In this document: positions 1-7,916 of the stretch, one piece after another | Layout: every line of letters begins with the position of its first letter | Numbering within the stretch: the first letter of the stretch is position 1 | NCBI RefSeq assembly: GCF_003340475.1 | Contig: NZ_QBKA01000002.1 | Location: 505,501 to 569,500 of the forward strand | Source of the DNA: Alteripontixanthobacter maritimus | Lineage (GTDB): Bacteria; Pseudomonadota; Alphaproteobacteria; Sphingomonadales; Sphingomonadaceae | Reading direction: 5' to 3' | Length of the DNA stretch: 64,000 nt | Notes under the pieces: model-generated | What the model was told of the DNA's origin: nothing | Database searches by the model: none | The model's input: the letters and a program-made list of their open reading frames with translations, nothing else | Made by a program: the position numbers and the translations under genes

Positions 1-104
1 GGTTTGAGCGATTTTGCCCAGCCTTCATAACCGTCCTTGTTGACGAGGTGGATGGCGGTGGCGGTCTGCCCGCGATCGGGCGCAATCAGGTCTGTCTTGG
101 TCAT
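1..104 (-). CDS. N-terminal fragment of a probable M17 leucyl aminopeptidase family protein (cut by window edge)
   Basis: Only the first 34 codons are visible; the gene continues beyond base 1. The ATG lies on the minus strand at 104. The start reads MTKTDLIAPDRGQTATAIHL, which I recognise from memory as the typical opening of sphingomonad leucyl aminopeptidase (M17) proteins, cytosolic metallopeptidases that release N-terminal residues. No catalytic region is in view, so the call rests on the N-terminal pattern alone. It is divergent from map, with about 80 bases between the two starts. That would place two peptide-processing enzymes side by side, but this could equally be an unrelated protein. 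Confidence 0.5.
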   Translation of the reverse strand, partial: MTKTDLIAPDRGQTATAIHLVNKDGYEGWAKSLK

Positions 105-186
105 AAACGCGCGCAATGCCGTATCGCGCCCTTCGATGCGAGCGGAATCTCTCGCAAAATCCCGGTGCGCTCGCTATGTGAGGGGT

Positions 187-1014
187 ATGAACGAATATCA
201 GACGATCACTGCCGACGACACCGTACTGCGCGACGGCACCATCAAGCTGCACGGGCCCGAAGGGTACGAGGGAATGCGCAAGGCGGGCAAGCTCGCCGCG
301 TCCATTCTCGACGAGATGGCGAACCGGGTGAAGCCCGGGGTGAGTACGGAAGAGCTCGACCGGGTGGTGCGGGAAATGACGCTGGATGGCGGCGCGGTTC
401 CGGCGACGCTCGGCTATCGCGGCTACACCCATAGCTGCTGTATCTCGATCAACCATGTCGTGTGCCACGGCATCCCGTCGGACCGTACGCTGAAGGACGG
501 GGATATCGTCAATATCGACGTCACCCCGCTGCTCGACGGGTGGCATGGCGATACCAGCCGGATGTTCCTGGTAGGCGATGTTTCGCTGCGCGCGCGACGG
601 CTGGTGGATATCACGCATGAGTGCCTGATGATCGGGATCGACAAGGCGCAGCCGGGTGCACGGCTAGGCGATGTCGGTGCGGCGATCGAGGACCACGCAC
701 GGCAGTTCCGTTACGGCGTGGTGCGCGAATTTTGCGGCCATGGCCTCGGCCGCCTGTTCCACGATGCGCCGGAAGTGGTCCATGCAGGCACACCCGGCAC
801 CGGCCCCGAATTGCGCCCGGGAATGTTCTTCACCATCGAACCGATGATCAACCTTGGCAAGCCGCACGTAAAGCTGCTGCGCGACGGCTGGACCGCGGTG
901 ACGCGCGACAAATCGCTATCGGCCCAATTCGAACATTCGATCGGCATTACCGAGACGGGCAACGAGATTTTCACGGCTAGCGAGAAGGGCCTGCACAAGC
1001 CCGGCGATTATTGA
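187..1014 (+). CDS. map: Type I methionine aminopeptidase
   Basis: Removes the initiator methionine from nascent proteins in the cytosol. The protein is 275 residues from ATG 187. A longer frame opens at 37, but homology begins around residue 25 of the short form and a GAGGGG stretch sits just before 187, so the short start is preferred. The five metal ligands of the pita-bread fold are all present: D111 (NIDV), D122 (WHGDTS), H185 (GHGLG), E218 (TIEPM) and E249 (FEHSI). Each is offset by 14 from the E. coli numbering (97, 108, 171, 204, 235). It converges on ccmB with only 14 bases between stop codons. Confidence 0.96.
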   Translation: MNEYQTITADDTVLRDGTIKLHGPEGYEGMRKAGKLAASILDEMANRVKPGVSTEELDRVVREMTLDGGAVPATLGYRGYTHSCCISINHVVCHGIPSDRTLKDGDIVNIDVTPLLDGWHGDTSRMFLVGDVSLRARRLVDITHECLMIGIDKAQPGARLGDVGAAIEDHARQFRYGVVREFCGHGLGRLFHDAPEVVHAGTPGTGPELRPGMFFTIEPMINLGKPHVKLLRDGWTAVTRDKSLSAQFEHSIGITETGNEIFTASEKGLHKPGDY

Positions 1015-1028
1015 AGTCAGGCTAATTC

Positions 1029-1697
1029 CTAACTCTCGCGCGCTGCCCTCAATGCTGCGCCTGCCGCGAACGGGGCAAGCGCAACCAGTACCAGACTGAC
1101 CACTGCCGCCAGCGCGATGCCGCTGCCATCGGGGCGCGCCAGCGTTCCGGCACCGAACAGCAGGATGGGTGCGGCAAGTGGGATCAGCAGCAGTCCCGCG
1201 AGCGCAGCGCTTCCGCGCAAGGTCGCAGTCAGTGCAGCGATTGTCACACCGATTGCGGCCAGACCCGGCGTACCGACCAGCAGCCCCGACAGAACGATTT
1301 GCAATGTCGGACCGTCCAGCGAAAGCAGTGCTGCCGCCGGGATGCAGGCCAGCAGCAACAGCGGTGCGAAAGCGAGCCAGTGGGCGATAATCCGCACCAG
1401 CATCGCAGCCTCGTCCGACACGCCGCGCAGGGCCAATTGGTCGAACACTCCCGCTTCTAGATCACCTGCCACCAGACGTTCCAAAGGCAGGATCGCAGCT
1501 AATAGCGCAGCCACCCAGATGACCCCGCCCCCGGTTTGCGCCAACAGGTCCGGCTCTGGCCCGACGGCGAAGGGGAACAGCATCGCCACCGCGAGGAAGA
1601 ACAATAGCGGCAACAGCCCGCTTCCGCCATTTGCACCCAATCCCGGAAGCAGGCGTACGACATCGCGTCGCAGCAGAAGTGTGAGAGCGCGTATCAT
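1029..1697 (-). CDS. ccmB: Heme exporter protein CcmB (ABC permease)
   Basis: Membrane subunit of the CcmAB exporter that works with CcmC/CcmD in cytochrome c maturation (system I), delivering or releasing heme-loaded CcmE in the periplasm. The 222-residue protein begins MIRALTLLLRRDV and has about six hydrophobic segments, the usual size and topology for CcmB. The frame stays open upstream to 1769, but the start at 1697 overlaps the ccmA stop by 4 bases (ATGA), the typical translationally coupled arrangement. No ccmC, ccmE or ccmF is visible nearby, so the rest of the pathway must lie elsewhere. Confidence 0.9.
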   Translation of the reverse strand: MIRALTLLLRRDVVRLLPGLGANGGSGLLPLLFFLAVAMLFPFAVGPEPDLLAQTGGGVIWVAALLAAILPLERLVAGDLEAGVFDQLALRGVSDEAAMLVRIIAHWLAFAPLLLLACIPAAALLSLDGPTLQIVLSGLLVGTPGLAAIGVTIAALTATLRGSAALAGLLLIPLAAPILLFGAGTLARPDGSGIALAAVVSLVLVALAPFAAGAALRAARES

Positions 1698-2275
1698 GGC
1701 GCGTACCCTCCCAGCTCGCATTGCCGCGCCGCCACCGTGTCGATCGTTTGGTGGGAGGCGAAGGCGCACACACCGCCGCCCGCGCAGTGTTCACTGATCG
1801 CCGTCTCGACCAACCTGCGGGACCGGGCGTCCAGCCCGCTCATCGGTTCATCCAGCAGCCAGATCGGTGCCGCCTGCAATGTAACGCGGGCGAGGGCCGC
1901 GCGCTTGCGCTGGCCGGTTGAAAGATACTGCACCGGCACATCCGCCAGATCGTCCAGAGCCAGCCGTCGCATTACCTGCGCGCAGGCATCATGACCGTCC
2001 ATCGCTGCCCAGAAGCCAAGCGCCTTGCTTAGCGGCTGGTCCGGGTCGAGCGCGGGCCGCTCGTCCAGCAGTGCTGCACTGCCTTGGCGGTGCACCTCTC
2101 CCGAAAACGGCCGCAGCAGCCCGGCCAGAATTCGCAGGAGGCTAGATTTGCCGATGCCGTTCGCACCGGTGATATGCAGGGCGTCGCTCGGCTCCAGCGC
2201 GAGCGTTAGGCCGCGAAACAGCAGCCGGTCGCCGCGAAGGCAGGCGAGATCGGTGGCTGCGAGACGCACTTGCAT
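1694..2275 (-). CDS. ccmA: Heme exporter ATP-binding protein CcmA
   Basis: ABC ATPase that drives the CcmB permease in cytochrome c biogenesis. Length is 193 residues, normal for CcmA. Walker A is GANGIGKSS at 37-45 (the family more often has GPNGAGKSS), the ABC signature is LSTGQRKR at 118-125, Walker B is WLLDEP at 139-144 with the D-loop SGLD after it, and the H-switch is in ASHQ near the end. It is first in a two-gene operon with ccmB and is divergent from phhB, with 73 bases between the starts that must hold both promoters. Confidence 0.92.
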   Translation of the reverse strand: MQVRLAATDLACLRGDRLLFRGLTLALEPSDALHITGANGIGKSSLLRILAGLLRPFSGEVHRQGSAALLDERPALDPDQPLSKALGFWAAMDGHDACAQVMRRLALDDLADVPVQYLSTGQRKRAALARVTLQAAPIWLLDEPMSGLDARSRRLVETAISEHCAGGGVCAFASHQTIDTVAARQCELGGYAP

Positions 2276-2348
2276 GGCCCGCGGCGTTAGGCGAAAGCAC
2301 CGCTGCTAACAAGAACGCCACTTACAAGATTACCAGCGGAGCCGGATT

Positions 2349-2648
2349 ATGAGCGTTGCCCAATTGACCAAAACCGAACGCGATGCGGCCTTAGCCGATC
2401 TGTCCGGCTGGGCGCTCGCCCGCGATGGCGATGCTATCCAGCAGAAATTCAAGTTCAAGGATTTCAGCGAGGCATGGGGCTTTATGTCGCGCGTGGCGCT
2501 GCTCGCCGATGCGCAGGACCACCATCCAGAATGGTCCAACGTCTACAACACCGTCGATATCACGCTGACCACGCATGACGCCGGCGCGAATGGCGGTCTG
2601 TCGCAGCGGGATGTGACGTTGGCCAAGGCGATCGACGCGTTGCTTTAA
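2349..2648 (+). CDS. phhB: 4a-hydroxytetrahydrobiopterin dehydratase (pterin-4a-carbinolamine dehydratase)
   Basis: Dehydrates 4a-hydroxytetrahydropterin, recycling the cofactor of aromatic amino acid hydroxylases; in bacteria the family is also linked to pterin chemistry in molybdopterin enzymes. It is a complete small protein of 99 residues. The family motif HHPEW is at 58-62, with H58 and H59 as the expected active-site residues, followed by the N-V-Y-N-T-V strand and the C-terminal D-x-x-L-A helix. No phenylalanine hydroxylase is nearby. The gene converges on the SDR with 9 bases between stops. Confidence 0.93.
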   Translation: MSVAQLTKTERDAALADLSGWALARDGDAIQQKFKFKDFSEAWGFMSRVALLADAQDHHPEWSNVYNTVDITLTTHDAGANGGLSQRDVTLAKAIDALL

Positions 2649-2657
2649 GCGGCCGGC

Positions 2658-3464
2658 CTACTGGCCAAGCGGGCGGAGCGACCCGCGCGCCATCTTGCGC
2701 ATCCGGGCGGGCACCCACCGTGCAGCAAAGCGCACGCGTCTGGCCGTCTTGCCGACCACCACATGCAGATCGTCACCATGTACGGCGTTCCAGGCGGCTT
2801 GTGCCACATCCTCGACCGGCGTAATTTCCAGACCGGCGTCGAGCACGCGCTGGCGCACGTTTTCGTTGGTTTTGGCGTTGGGGTTCTTGTCCAGCAACGG
2901 TGTTTCGATGAAGCTGGGCATCAGGTCGGCGACCTTGATCCGGTCCTCCGCCCATTCCGCATCCAGCGATTCCGTTATACCGCGCACGCCGAACTTGGTG
3001 GCGCAATAGATCGATGCGCCCGCGGTGCCGTAAATTCCCGCCGCGCTGGCAGTGTTCAGCAAGCAGCTATCAGGCGCGGTTTCCTTCAAGTAGGGATACA
3101 CCGCCTGTGCGCCGAACAGCACGCCTTTGAGATTGATGTCGAGGCAGCGCTCGATCTCGTCCACGCTGTTGTCCGCGAGCTGGCCCCCCACCGGAATGCC
3201 TGCATTGTTGGCCAGCACATGGATCTTGCCGCCCGCGGCAAGCGCGAACGCCCCGAGCGCGGTATCCCACGCCTGCCGGTCGCGAACATCCAGCCGGTGC
3301 GAATAGTTGAAACCATTATCCAGCAGGCGCGCCGTTTCCGCCATGCCCGCCTCGTCGATATCGCCCAGACCCACGAACCAGCCCTTCGCGCCGAAATGAA
3401 GCGCAATCGCGCGCCCGATGCCCGATCCGCCGCCGGTGATGAAGATTGCCTTGCGTTCGCTCAT
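2658..3464 (-). CDS. SDR family oxidoreductase, substrate unknown
   Basis: Classical short-chain dehydrogenase/reductase of 268 residues, using NAD(P)H to interconvert an alcohol and a carbonyl. Visible motifs are the Rossmann glycine motif TGGGSGIG at 10-17, NNAG at 86-89, catalytic S140 and the YxxxK pair Y153/K157. The acidic residue after beta-2 (GLGDID, about 33-37) favours NAD over NADP. The C-terminus has a basic tail (RRVRFAARWVPARMRKMAR) that may touch membranes or nucleic acid. It is transcribed alone, so the context gives no substrate. Confidence 0.88.
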   Translation of the reverse strand: MSERKAIFITGGGSGIGRAIALHFGAKGWFVGLGDIDEAGMAETARLLDNGFNYSHRLDVRDRQAWDTALGAFALAAGGKIHVLANNAGIPVGGQLADNSVDEIERCLDINLKGVLFGAQAVYPYLKETAPDSCLLNTASAAGIYGTAGASIYCATKFGVRGITESLDAEWAEDRIKVADLMPSFIETPLLDKNPNAKTNENVRQRVLDAGLEITPVEDVAQAAWNAVHGDDLHVVVGKTARRVRFAARWVPARMRKMARGSLRPLGQ

Positions 3465-3494
3465 GCTGGAATTCCCGTACCGTAGATGACGCTG

Positions 3495-4112
3495 TCAGAG
3501 CGCCGGGTTGTCGTAGCAATGCCATGTGAAAATCGCCAGCGCCCCGCGATGCGGCTGCCAGGCCTGCGCCATGACTCGCAGTTCCTTTTCCGAAGGACGG
3601 CTCGCCAGACCCAGCAACTTGCCGATACCCGCCTGCACGGCGAGGTCGCCGGCCGGCCAGATGTCACTACGGCCTTCGGCAAACAGCAGGTAGATTTCGG
3701 CCGACCAGCGACCGATGCCCTTGATCCGGGTCAGCTCCGCAATCGCTGCCTCGTCATCGGCAGGCAGGCTCTCCAGATCGAGTTCCTGCGCCGCGACCAG
3801 TTCGCATAGCGACCGCGCATAGCCCTGTTTCTGGCGTGACAAGCCGCAAGCGCGCAACGTGTCATGATCGCGGGCGAGCAGCTCTGCGGGGGGCATGTCC
3901 TCGCCCAGTTCCGCTTCCATCTTCGCCCACACGCTGGCCGCGGCTGCCACGCTGACCTGCTGGCCGACAATGGTGCGCAGCAGCGTGCGATATCCGGTCG
4001 GGCGGATGCGCGGTTCGGGATAGCCGACGAGCTTCGCCGCCCGCGCAAAAGCTGGTTCGGCAGCACACAGGATGTCCAGCGATTCGGTGATCTGTGCGGC
4101 GGTCAAACCCAT
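3495..4112 (-). CDS. DNA-3-methyladenine glycosylase, AlkA type (HhH-GPD)
   Basis: Base-excision repair enzyme that removes alkylated bases from DNA. The protein is 205 residues, a short AlkA-like form lacking the N-terminal TBP-like domain of E. coli AlkA (282 residues). The helix-hairpin-helix is LTRIKGIGRWSA at about 127-138, and the catalytic Asp is expected at D156 in WPAGDLAVQ. An upstream QQVSVAAA helix at 51-58 is characteristic of the family. It is divergent from the ferredoxin gene, with about 155 bases between starts. Confidence 0.9.
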   Translation of the reverse strand: MGLTAAQITESLDILCAAEPAFARAAKLVGYPEPRIRPTGYRTLLRTIVGQQVSVAAAASVWAKMEAELGEDMPPAELLARDHDTLRACGLSRQKQGYARSLCELVAAQELDLESLPADDEAAIAELTRIKGIGRWSAEIYLLFAEGRSDIWPAGDLAVQAGIGKLLGLASRPSEKELRVMAQAWQPHRGALAIFTWHCYDNPAL

Positions 4113-4267
4113 ATTGCTTTACCCTCCCCGACTGCCTCGCCCCGAATGACCTGAAAGCCACCGGGCCGAGGCGGTATTCTTGCCAAGCCAGCCACCCTGC
4201 CTTAGCAGCCGCACCCGAACGCCGCTTCGTAATGGCTTGCAACGCCGCCGATACAGGAAATTTCTTT

Positions 4268-4585
4268 ATGCCCAAGCTGATTGTTACCAACCGTTCCGGC
4301 GAAGAATCCGCTATCGACGTTGAAGACGGCCTGACCGTGATGGAAGCAATCCGCGACAATGGCTTCGACGAATTGCTGGCACTATGCGGCGGCTGCGCAT
4401 CGTGCGCAACCTGTCACGTGCATGTGGACCCCGCGTTCAAGGACAAACTGCCCCCCATAGGTGAGGATGAGGACGACCTTCTCGAAAGCACCGACACGCG
4501 GGACGAGAACAGCCGCCTCGCCTGCCAGATTCCGTTCGCGCCGGAGCTTGACGGGCTGAAAGTCACGATCGCCGAAGAAGACTGA
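4268..4585 (+). CDS. 2Fe-2S ferredoxin, adrenodoxin-like
   Basis: Small electron carrier of 105 residues. The cluster ligands C40, C46, C49 and C86 follow the adrenodoxin-type C-x5-C-x2-C...C pattern; C43 is an extra cysteine between the first two. The frame is open upstream from 4094, but the domain starts at ATG 4268, which has an AGGAAA ribosome-binding site, so the short form is chosen. The C-terminal half is strongly acidic, typical of ferredoxins that dock on basic partners. Possible partners include P450s, Fe-S assembly or redox enzymes; nothing adjacent decides this. Confidence 0.93.
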   Translation: MPKLIVTNRSGEESAIDVEDGLTVMEAIRDNGFDELLALCGGCASCATCHVHVDPAFKDKLPPIGEDEDDLLESTDTRDENSRLACQIPFAPELDGLKVTIAEED

Positions 4586-4648
4586 GTTGCCGGGCAGGTA
4601 GCGCAAGCCGCGTTGCGCAAGTTAGGCGCGCGCACTAGGTTTGGCAGT

Positions 4649-5680
4649 ATGACCGAAATAGTACCGTTGACCCAGCTTCCTGCCACCCGATCCAAAACGC
4701 TCGACCTCATTGGCAACACGCCGCTGGTGCTGCTGGCCGGGCCTAGCGAGGCTGCGGGTTGCGAAATCTATGGCAAATGCGAATTTGCCAATCCGGGCGC
4801 GTCGGTAAAGGATCGCGCTGCGCTGTATATCGTGCGCGATGCGGAACAGCGCGGCGCGCTGAAACCGGGCGGCACCATCGTGGAAGGTACGGCGGGTAAC
4901 ACGGGGATCGGCATGGCGCTGGTCGCCAACGCGCTGGGCTACAAAACCGTGATCGTCATGCCCGACAATCAGTCCACCGAAAAGATGGACACATTGCGGG
5001 CGCTGGGGGCCGAGCTGGTACTGGTACCGCCGACCAAGTTCGCCGACCCGTGCCACTTCGTCCACACATCGCGGCGGCTGGCAGAGGAAACGCAAGGGGC
5101 GGTGTGGGCCAACCAGTTCGACAACACTGCCAATCGCAAGGCACATATCGAAACCACCGCTCCCGAAATCTGGGAGCAGCTGGAGGGCCGTGTGGACGGG
5201 TTCACCTGCGCGGCGGGCACCGGCGGCACGATTGCCGGCGTCGGCATGGCCCTGAAGGAACGCGACGAGAATATTCGCATCGCGCTGACCGATCCGCATG
5301 GTGCAGCGCTGTATAGTTATTATGCTACCGGCGAACTGAAATCCGAAGGCAGCTCCGTTGCGGAAGGAATTGGGCAGGGCCGCATCACCGCCAATCTGGA
5401 AGGCGCGCCGATCGACACTCAATTCCGTATCTCGGACGAGGTGGGACTGGAATGGGTCGCGCGGTTGCTGCGCGAAGAAGGCCTGTGCCTGGGGCTGTCG
5501 TCCGGCATCAATGTGGCGGGCGCAGTGGCTCTCGGGCGCGAACTGGTGGCAGAAGGACGCAGGGATGCACGCGTCGCGACGATCCTTTGCGATACGGGGT
5601 TTCGCTATCTCTCCTCGCTTTACAATGCTGAATGGCTGAAAGGAAAAGGCCTTCCTGTGTTTGACTGGTTGAAGGCGTAG
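4649..5680 (+). CDS. cysK: Cysteine synthase (O-acetylserine sulfhydrylase family)
   Basis: PLP enzyme making cysteine from O-acetylserine and sulfide, the last step of the sulfur assimilation whose earlier steps are encoded at 36-40 kb. Length is 343 residues from ATG 4649; a TTG 36 bases upstream also opens the frame but adds no homology. K54 in NPGASVKDR is the Schiff-base lysine, TAGNTG (81-86) is the substrate-binding loop and GTGGT (190-194) holds the PLP phosphate. A pyridoxal enzyme of the same fold with another substrate, such as a CysM-type protein, cannot be excluded. Confidence 0.88.
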   Translation: MTEIVPLTQLPATRSKTLDLIGNTPLVLLAGPSEAAGCEIYGKCEFANPGASVKDRAALYIVRDAEQRGALKPGGTIVEGTAGNTGIGMALVANALGYKTVIVMPDNQSTEKMDTLRALGAELVLVPPTKFADPCHFVHTSRRLAEETQGAVWANQFDNTANRKAHIETTAPEIWEQLEGRVDGFTCAAGTGGTIAGVGMALKERDENIRIALTDPHGAALYSYYATGELKSEGSSVAEGIGQGRITANLEGAPIDTQFRISDEVGLEWVARLLREEGLCLGLSSGINVAGAVALGRELVAEGRRDARVATILCDTGFRYLSSLYNAEWLKGKGLPVFDWLKA

Positions 5681-5786
5681 GGCGATTTTCGGCACGCTGT
5701 AGCCAAAGCCGCAGCTTGTTCCACCGCTTGGCCTGAAGCCTTGCTTCCCGATTGACTGACGCTGCGATGGGTATAGCCTGTACGAT

Positions 5787-6215
5787 ATGAGCCTGCCAGA
5801 CATCCTCTCCTCTCTAAAGCCGAATGCGATGCGCGACGGGCGGTCGAGCGGGGGGCAGTCGAACGGGGGGCAGTCGGGCGGGGCCGAGCCTGTGGCACCG
5901 GGGCCGCTTGGCGGAACCCGCTCCCAGAACCAGCAGCGGCTGTTGATTGCAGCTTCCGGCATCGGCGGCATCATGCTGGTGTTGGGACTGGCGACCGTCA
6001 TAGGTGAGCGCGTGCAGGAAACAGAAGCAACGGCTGTGCCGGAAGCAGCGGCCACGGTGGCAGCCGATCCAGCCCTTGACGATATTGCCGACCCCTTGGT
6101 CGATGCAGGCGTAGTACCGGATCTGCCAGCAGAACCGACACCGGAAACCACGACAGTTCCCGCCACCGGCGCACCGCGTCCGCCCGAGGATACGGGCGCG
6201 CCGGCGGGGCAATAG
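5787..6215 (+). CDS. Hypothetical single-pass membrane protein
   Basis: Not recognised. It has 142 residues: a hydrophilic N-terminus with a GGQS repeat (about 22-31), one membrane helix at about 53-73 (LLIAASGIGGIMLVLGLATV), and a proline/threonine/acidic-rich tail likely in the periplasm. The repeat is also visible in DNA as two GGGGGGCAGTCG units. The stop is immediately followed by the ATG of the next gene at 6216, so the two are probably co-translated and may act together in the envelope. Confidence 0.7.
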   Translation: MSLPDILSSLKPNAMRDGRSSGGQSNGGQSGGAEPVAPGPLGGTRSQNQQRLLIAASGIGGIMLVLGLATVIGERVQETEATAVPEAAATVAADPALDDIADPLVDAGVVPDLPAEPTPETTTVPATGAPRPPEDTGAPAGQ

Positions 6216-7067
6216 ATGACCCGTACGAATAGCAGGATCGCCATAGCACTGGGTGTGCTTGCGCTGGCGGCCATGGCTGTGGCTGGCTGGGGCTTTGCCA
6301 CGTCGCGCGATGGATCGCGCGGGTTGGAGCGGGAACGCATAGGCCTGATGACCAGCCTGCCCCTCTACTGGCCCGAAACGCGCCGGTTCTCCGATTATCT
6401 CGATGATGACACCCCGCCGCATTGGGTACGGGCGCGTCTGGAGGAGCGTTACAGGCTGGAACCGCTCGATACGCTGGCGTTTCAGCCGATTGCCGGAAGC
6501 GAGGGTACAGGGCGTAAGGGCAACGGGCGCGAGGGCGGGGGGCCGCTGGCCGGATTGTCGGGACTGATACTGGCGCAGCCGGCCGGGCTGACACCGGCGG
6601 AATATGTCGCGCTCGACAATTGGGTGCGTGGCGGCGGCCGGGTGCTGGTATTTGCCGATCCCATGCTGACCGGTCATTCGGGCTACCCCATCGGTGACCC
6701 CCGCCGCCCGCAGGACGCTGTGTTGATCTCCCCCATCCTAACGCGCTGGGGTCTGGAACTCACGTTCGATGCTGCCCAAGCCGAAGGCCGTAGCTTGGTA
6801 TCCCTACCGGACGGCGCGAAACTGCCGGTGGAACTGTTCGGCACCTGGTTGAACAATGATCCGCCGGGTGGTGAGCAGGTTAGCCAGCAAGGCAACGCTG
6901 AGTGTTCAATTATGGCCGAGGGTCTGCTGGCGGACTGCGCTATCGGTAAAGGGCGCGCGCTGTTGATTGCCGACGCGGCGCTGCTCGAAACGCCGCATGA
7001 GGGCGAGGCGGGCGCTCGCGAACAAACCGCTTTCGATGCGCTAACTGTGCGCGCATTTCAGGACTGA
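6216..7067 (+). CDS. Membrane-anchored protein resembling GldG/DUF4350-type domains
   Basis: 283 residues with an N-terminal signal anchor (about 9-28) and a periplasmic domain. The pattern LILAQPAGLTPAEYVALDN...GGRVLVFADP matches the class of domain found in GldG-like, ABC-transporter-associated proteins, where a 'lead the chain to a filled or empty container' fold is predicted; the substrate is unknown. The start directly abuts the preceding stop. No ABC ATPase or permease is adjacent, which is unusual for that family. The protein precedes the dcw promoter region, but a functional link is only positional. Confidence 0.6.
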   Translation: MTRTNSRIAIALGVLALAAMAVAGWGFATSRDGSRGLERERIGLMTSLPLYWPETRRFSDYLDDDTPPHWVRARLEERYRLEPLDTLAFQPIAGSEGTGRKGNGREGGGPLAGLSGLILAQPAGLTPAEYVALDNWVRGGGRVLVFADPMLTGHSGYPIGDPRRPQDAVLISPILTRWGLELTFDAAQAEGRSLVSLPDGAKLPVELFGTWLNNDPPGGEQVSQQGNAECSIMAEGLLADCAIGKGRALLIADAALLETPHEGEAGAREQTAFDALTVRAFQD

Positions 7068-7077
7068 TTCCACAATC

Positions 7078-7093
7078 GCGGGAAAGTGCGGGT
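7078..7093 (+). promoter_or_regulatory. Putative MraZ box pair (array A, plus-oriented)
   Basis: Two GCGGGW hexamers, GCGGGA at 7078-7083 and GCGGGT at 7088-7093, lie exactly 10 bases apart in the same orientation. E. coli MraZ is known to bind tandem GGG-containing repeats (TGGGN) with 5-base spacers, which gives the same 10-base period. They lie just after the stop of the upstream gene and about 325 bases before the mraZ start. Two GANTC (CcrM-type) sites, GATTC at 7066-7070 and GAGTC at 7103-7107, flank the pair. The assignment is inference. Confidence 0.45.
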
Positions 7094-7230
7094 GGAGCGC
7101 GCGAGTCCAACAAAAAGACGCTGTAAAACAACATGCAGAGTACTGGAATTAACCACGCCGGCTACCCAAGCCAGAAAAAGTACCAGCAAATTACACTTTA
7201 TAATCAACGGTTTATCTCGACTGGATAAAA

Positions 7231-7270
7231 TTCCCGTGTTTTGGTCTTTTCTCCCGCACTCTCCCGCGTT
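7231..7270 (-). promoter_or_regulatory. Putative MraZ box array (array B, minus-oriented) in the mra promoter region
   Basis: On the minus strand, GCGGGA occurs at 7262-7267 and 7252-7257, and ACGGGA at 7232-7237. The spacings are 10 and 20 bases, so three of four phased positions are filled. This is an inverted copy of array A, about 150 bases away. The 7191-7250 interval between them is unusually AT-rich for this genome and contains TATAAT at 7199-7204, though no good -35 element is seen at the right distance. The 7068-7418 stretch holds no gene that I can support; it is best read as the mra regulatory region. Confidence 0.5.
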
Positions 7271-7418
7271 AATACCTTCGTTCATCGGACACACTGTCTC
7301 GTAACCCGCATCGCTTTTCCCATTCGGGCTGGCTTTGCGGACTGCCCGCACTCGGCTGCTGGCGGTCACGGGGAAGCTTTGTCCGCACGAGAGGCACCCG
7401 ATAAAGGGAACGGGTCAG

Positions 7419-7916
7419 TTGGCGGGAGCGGAAGTCAATTTTAACGGACAGGGCTTTTCGCCAGCGGGCGACAAGAGCCGTTTCGTACTGCCTCCCAAAT
7501 TCCGCAAGAAGATTATCGAGGCGAGCGAAGGCCGTACCTTGTGTCTGGTCGCCGATGACACGCTGAACTGCCTTGTCGGTTTCGGCCTTTCGCGCGAAAA
7601 CCAGCTGAGCCAGCAGCTCGAAAACGAAAAACGCGCTGCCGAAACGCTGGGCAAACCCTTCGATTACGTCACCCGATCGCAGCAGCTGTTCGGGTACGAG
7701 GAAATCAGCTTTGACGATAGCGGCCGCTTCGTCATGCCGTCCTACCTCGCCAGCCTCGCGAATATTTCGGGCGGCTTGTACTTTCGTGGTGGTGGTCCGT
7801 TCTTTACCCTTTGGGCACCGGAAGAACTACACAAGATGGGCCCCGGCTGGGCGCAGGCGAAGGCCGGCTGCGCCGAGATGGAAGCGCAAGCGCAGGCCAA
7901 GGCGAAGAAGAAGTGA
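7419..7916 (+). CDS. mraZ: Transcriptional regulator MraZ
   Basis: First gene of the dcw cluster; MraZ is an AbrB-fold DNA-binding protein that represses its own operon. The chosen start is TTG 7419, giving 165 residues that begin (M)[19 protein letters not shown] lies about 10 bases upstream and the homology begins here. A longer frame from 7335 has no better signal. The two duplicated AbrB-like halves are visible as D-K-S-R at about 18-21 and D-S-G-R at about 100-103, each followed by F-V-x-P. The C-terminus is a Lys/Ala-rich tail. The rsmH start overlaps the stop (GTGA). Confidence 0.9.
   Translation: MAGAEVNFNGQGFSPAGDKSRFVLPPKFRKKIIEASEGRTLCLVADDTLNCLVGFGLSRENQLSQQLENEKRAAETLGKPFDYVTRSQQLFGYEEISFDDSGRFVMPSYLASLANISGGLYFRGGGPFFTLWAPEELHKMGPGWAQAKAGCAEMEAQAQAKAKKK

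Noticed and set aside
4622-6340. A 572-codon minus-strand frame opposite the cysteine synthase gene and its neighbours
   Set aside because: It spans three plus-strand genes with recognisable motifs, and its translation is low-complexity and unfamiliar.
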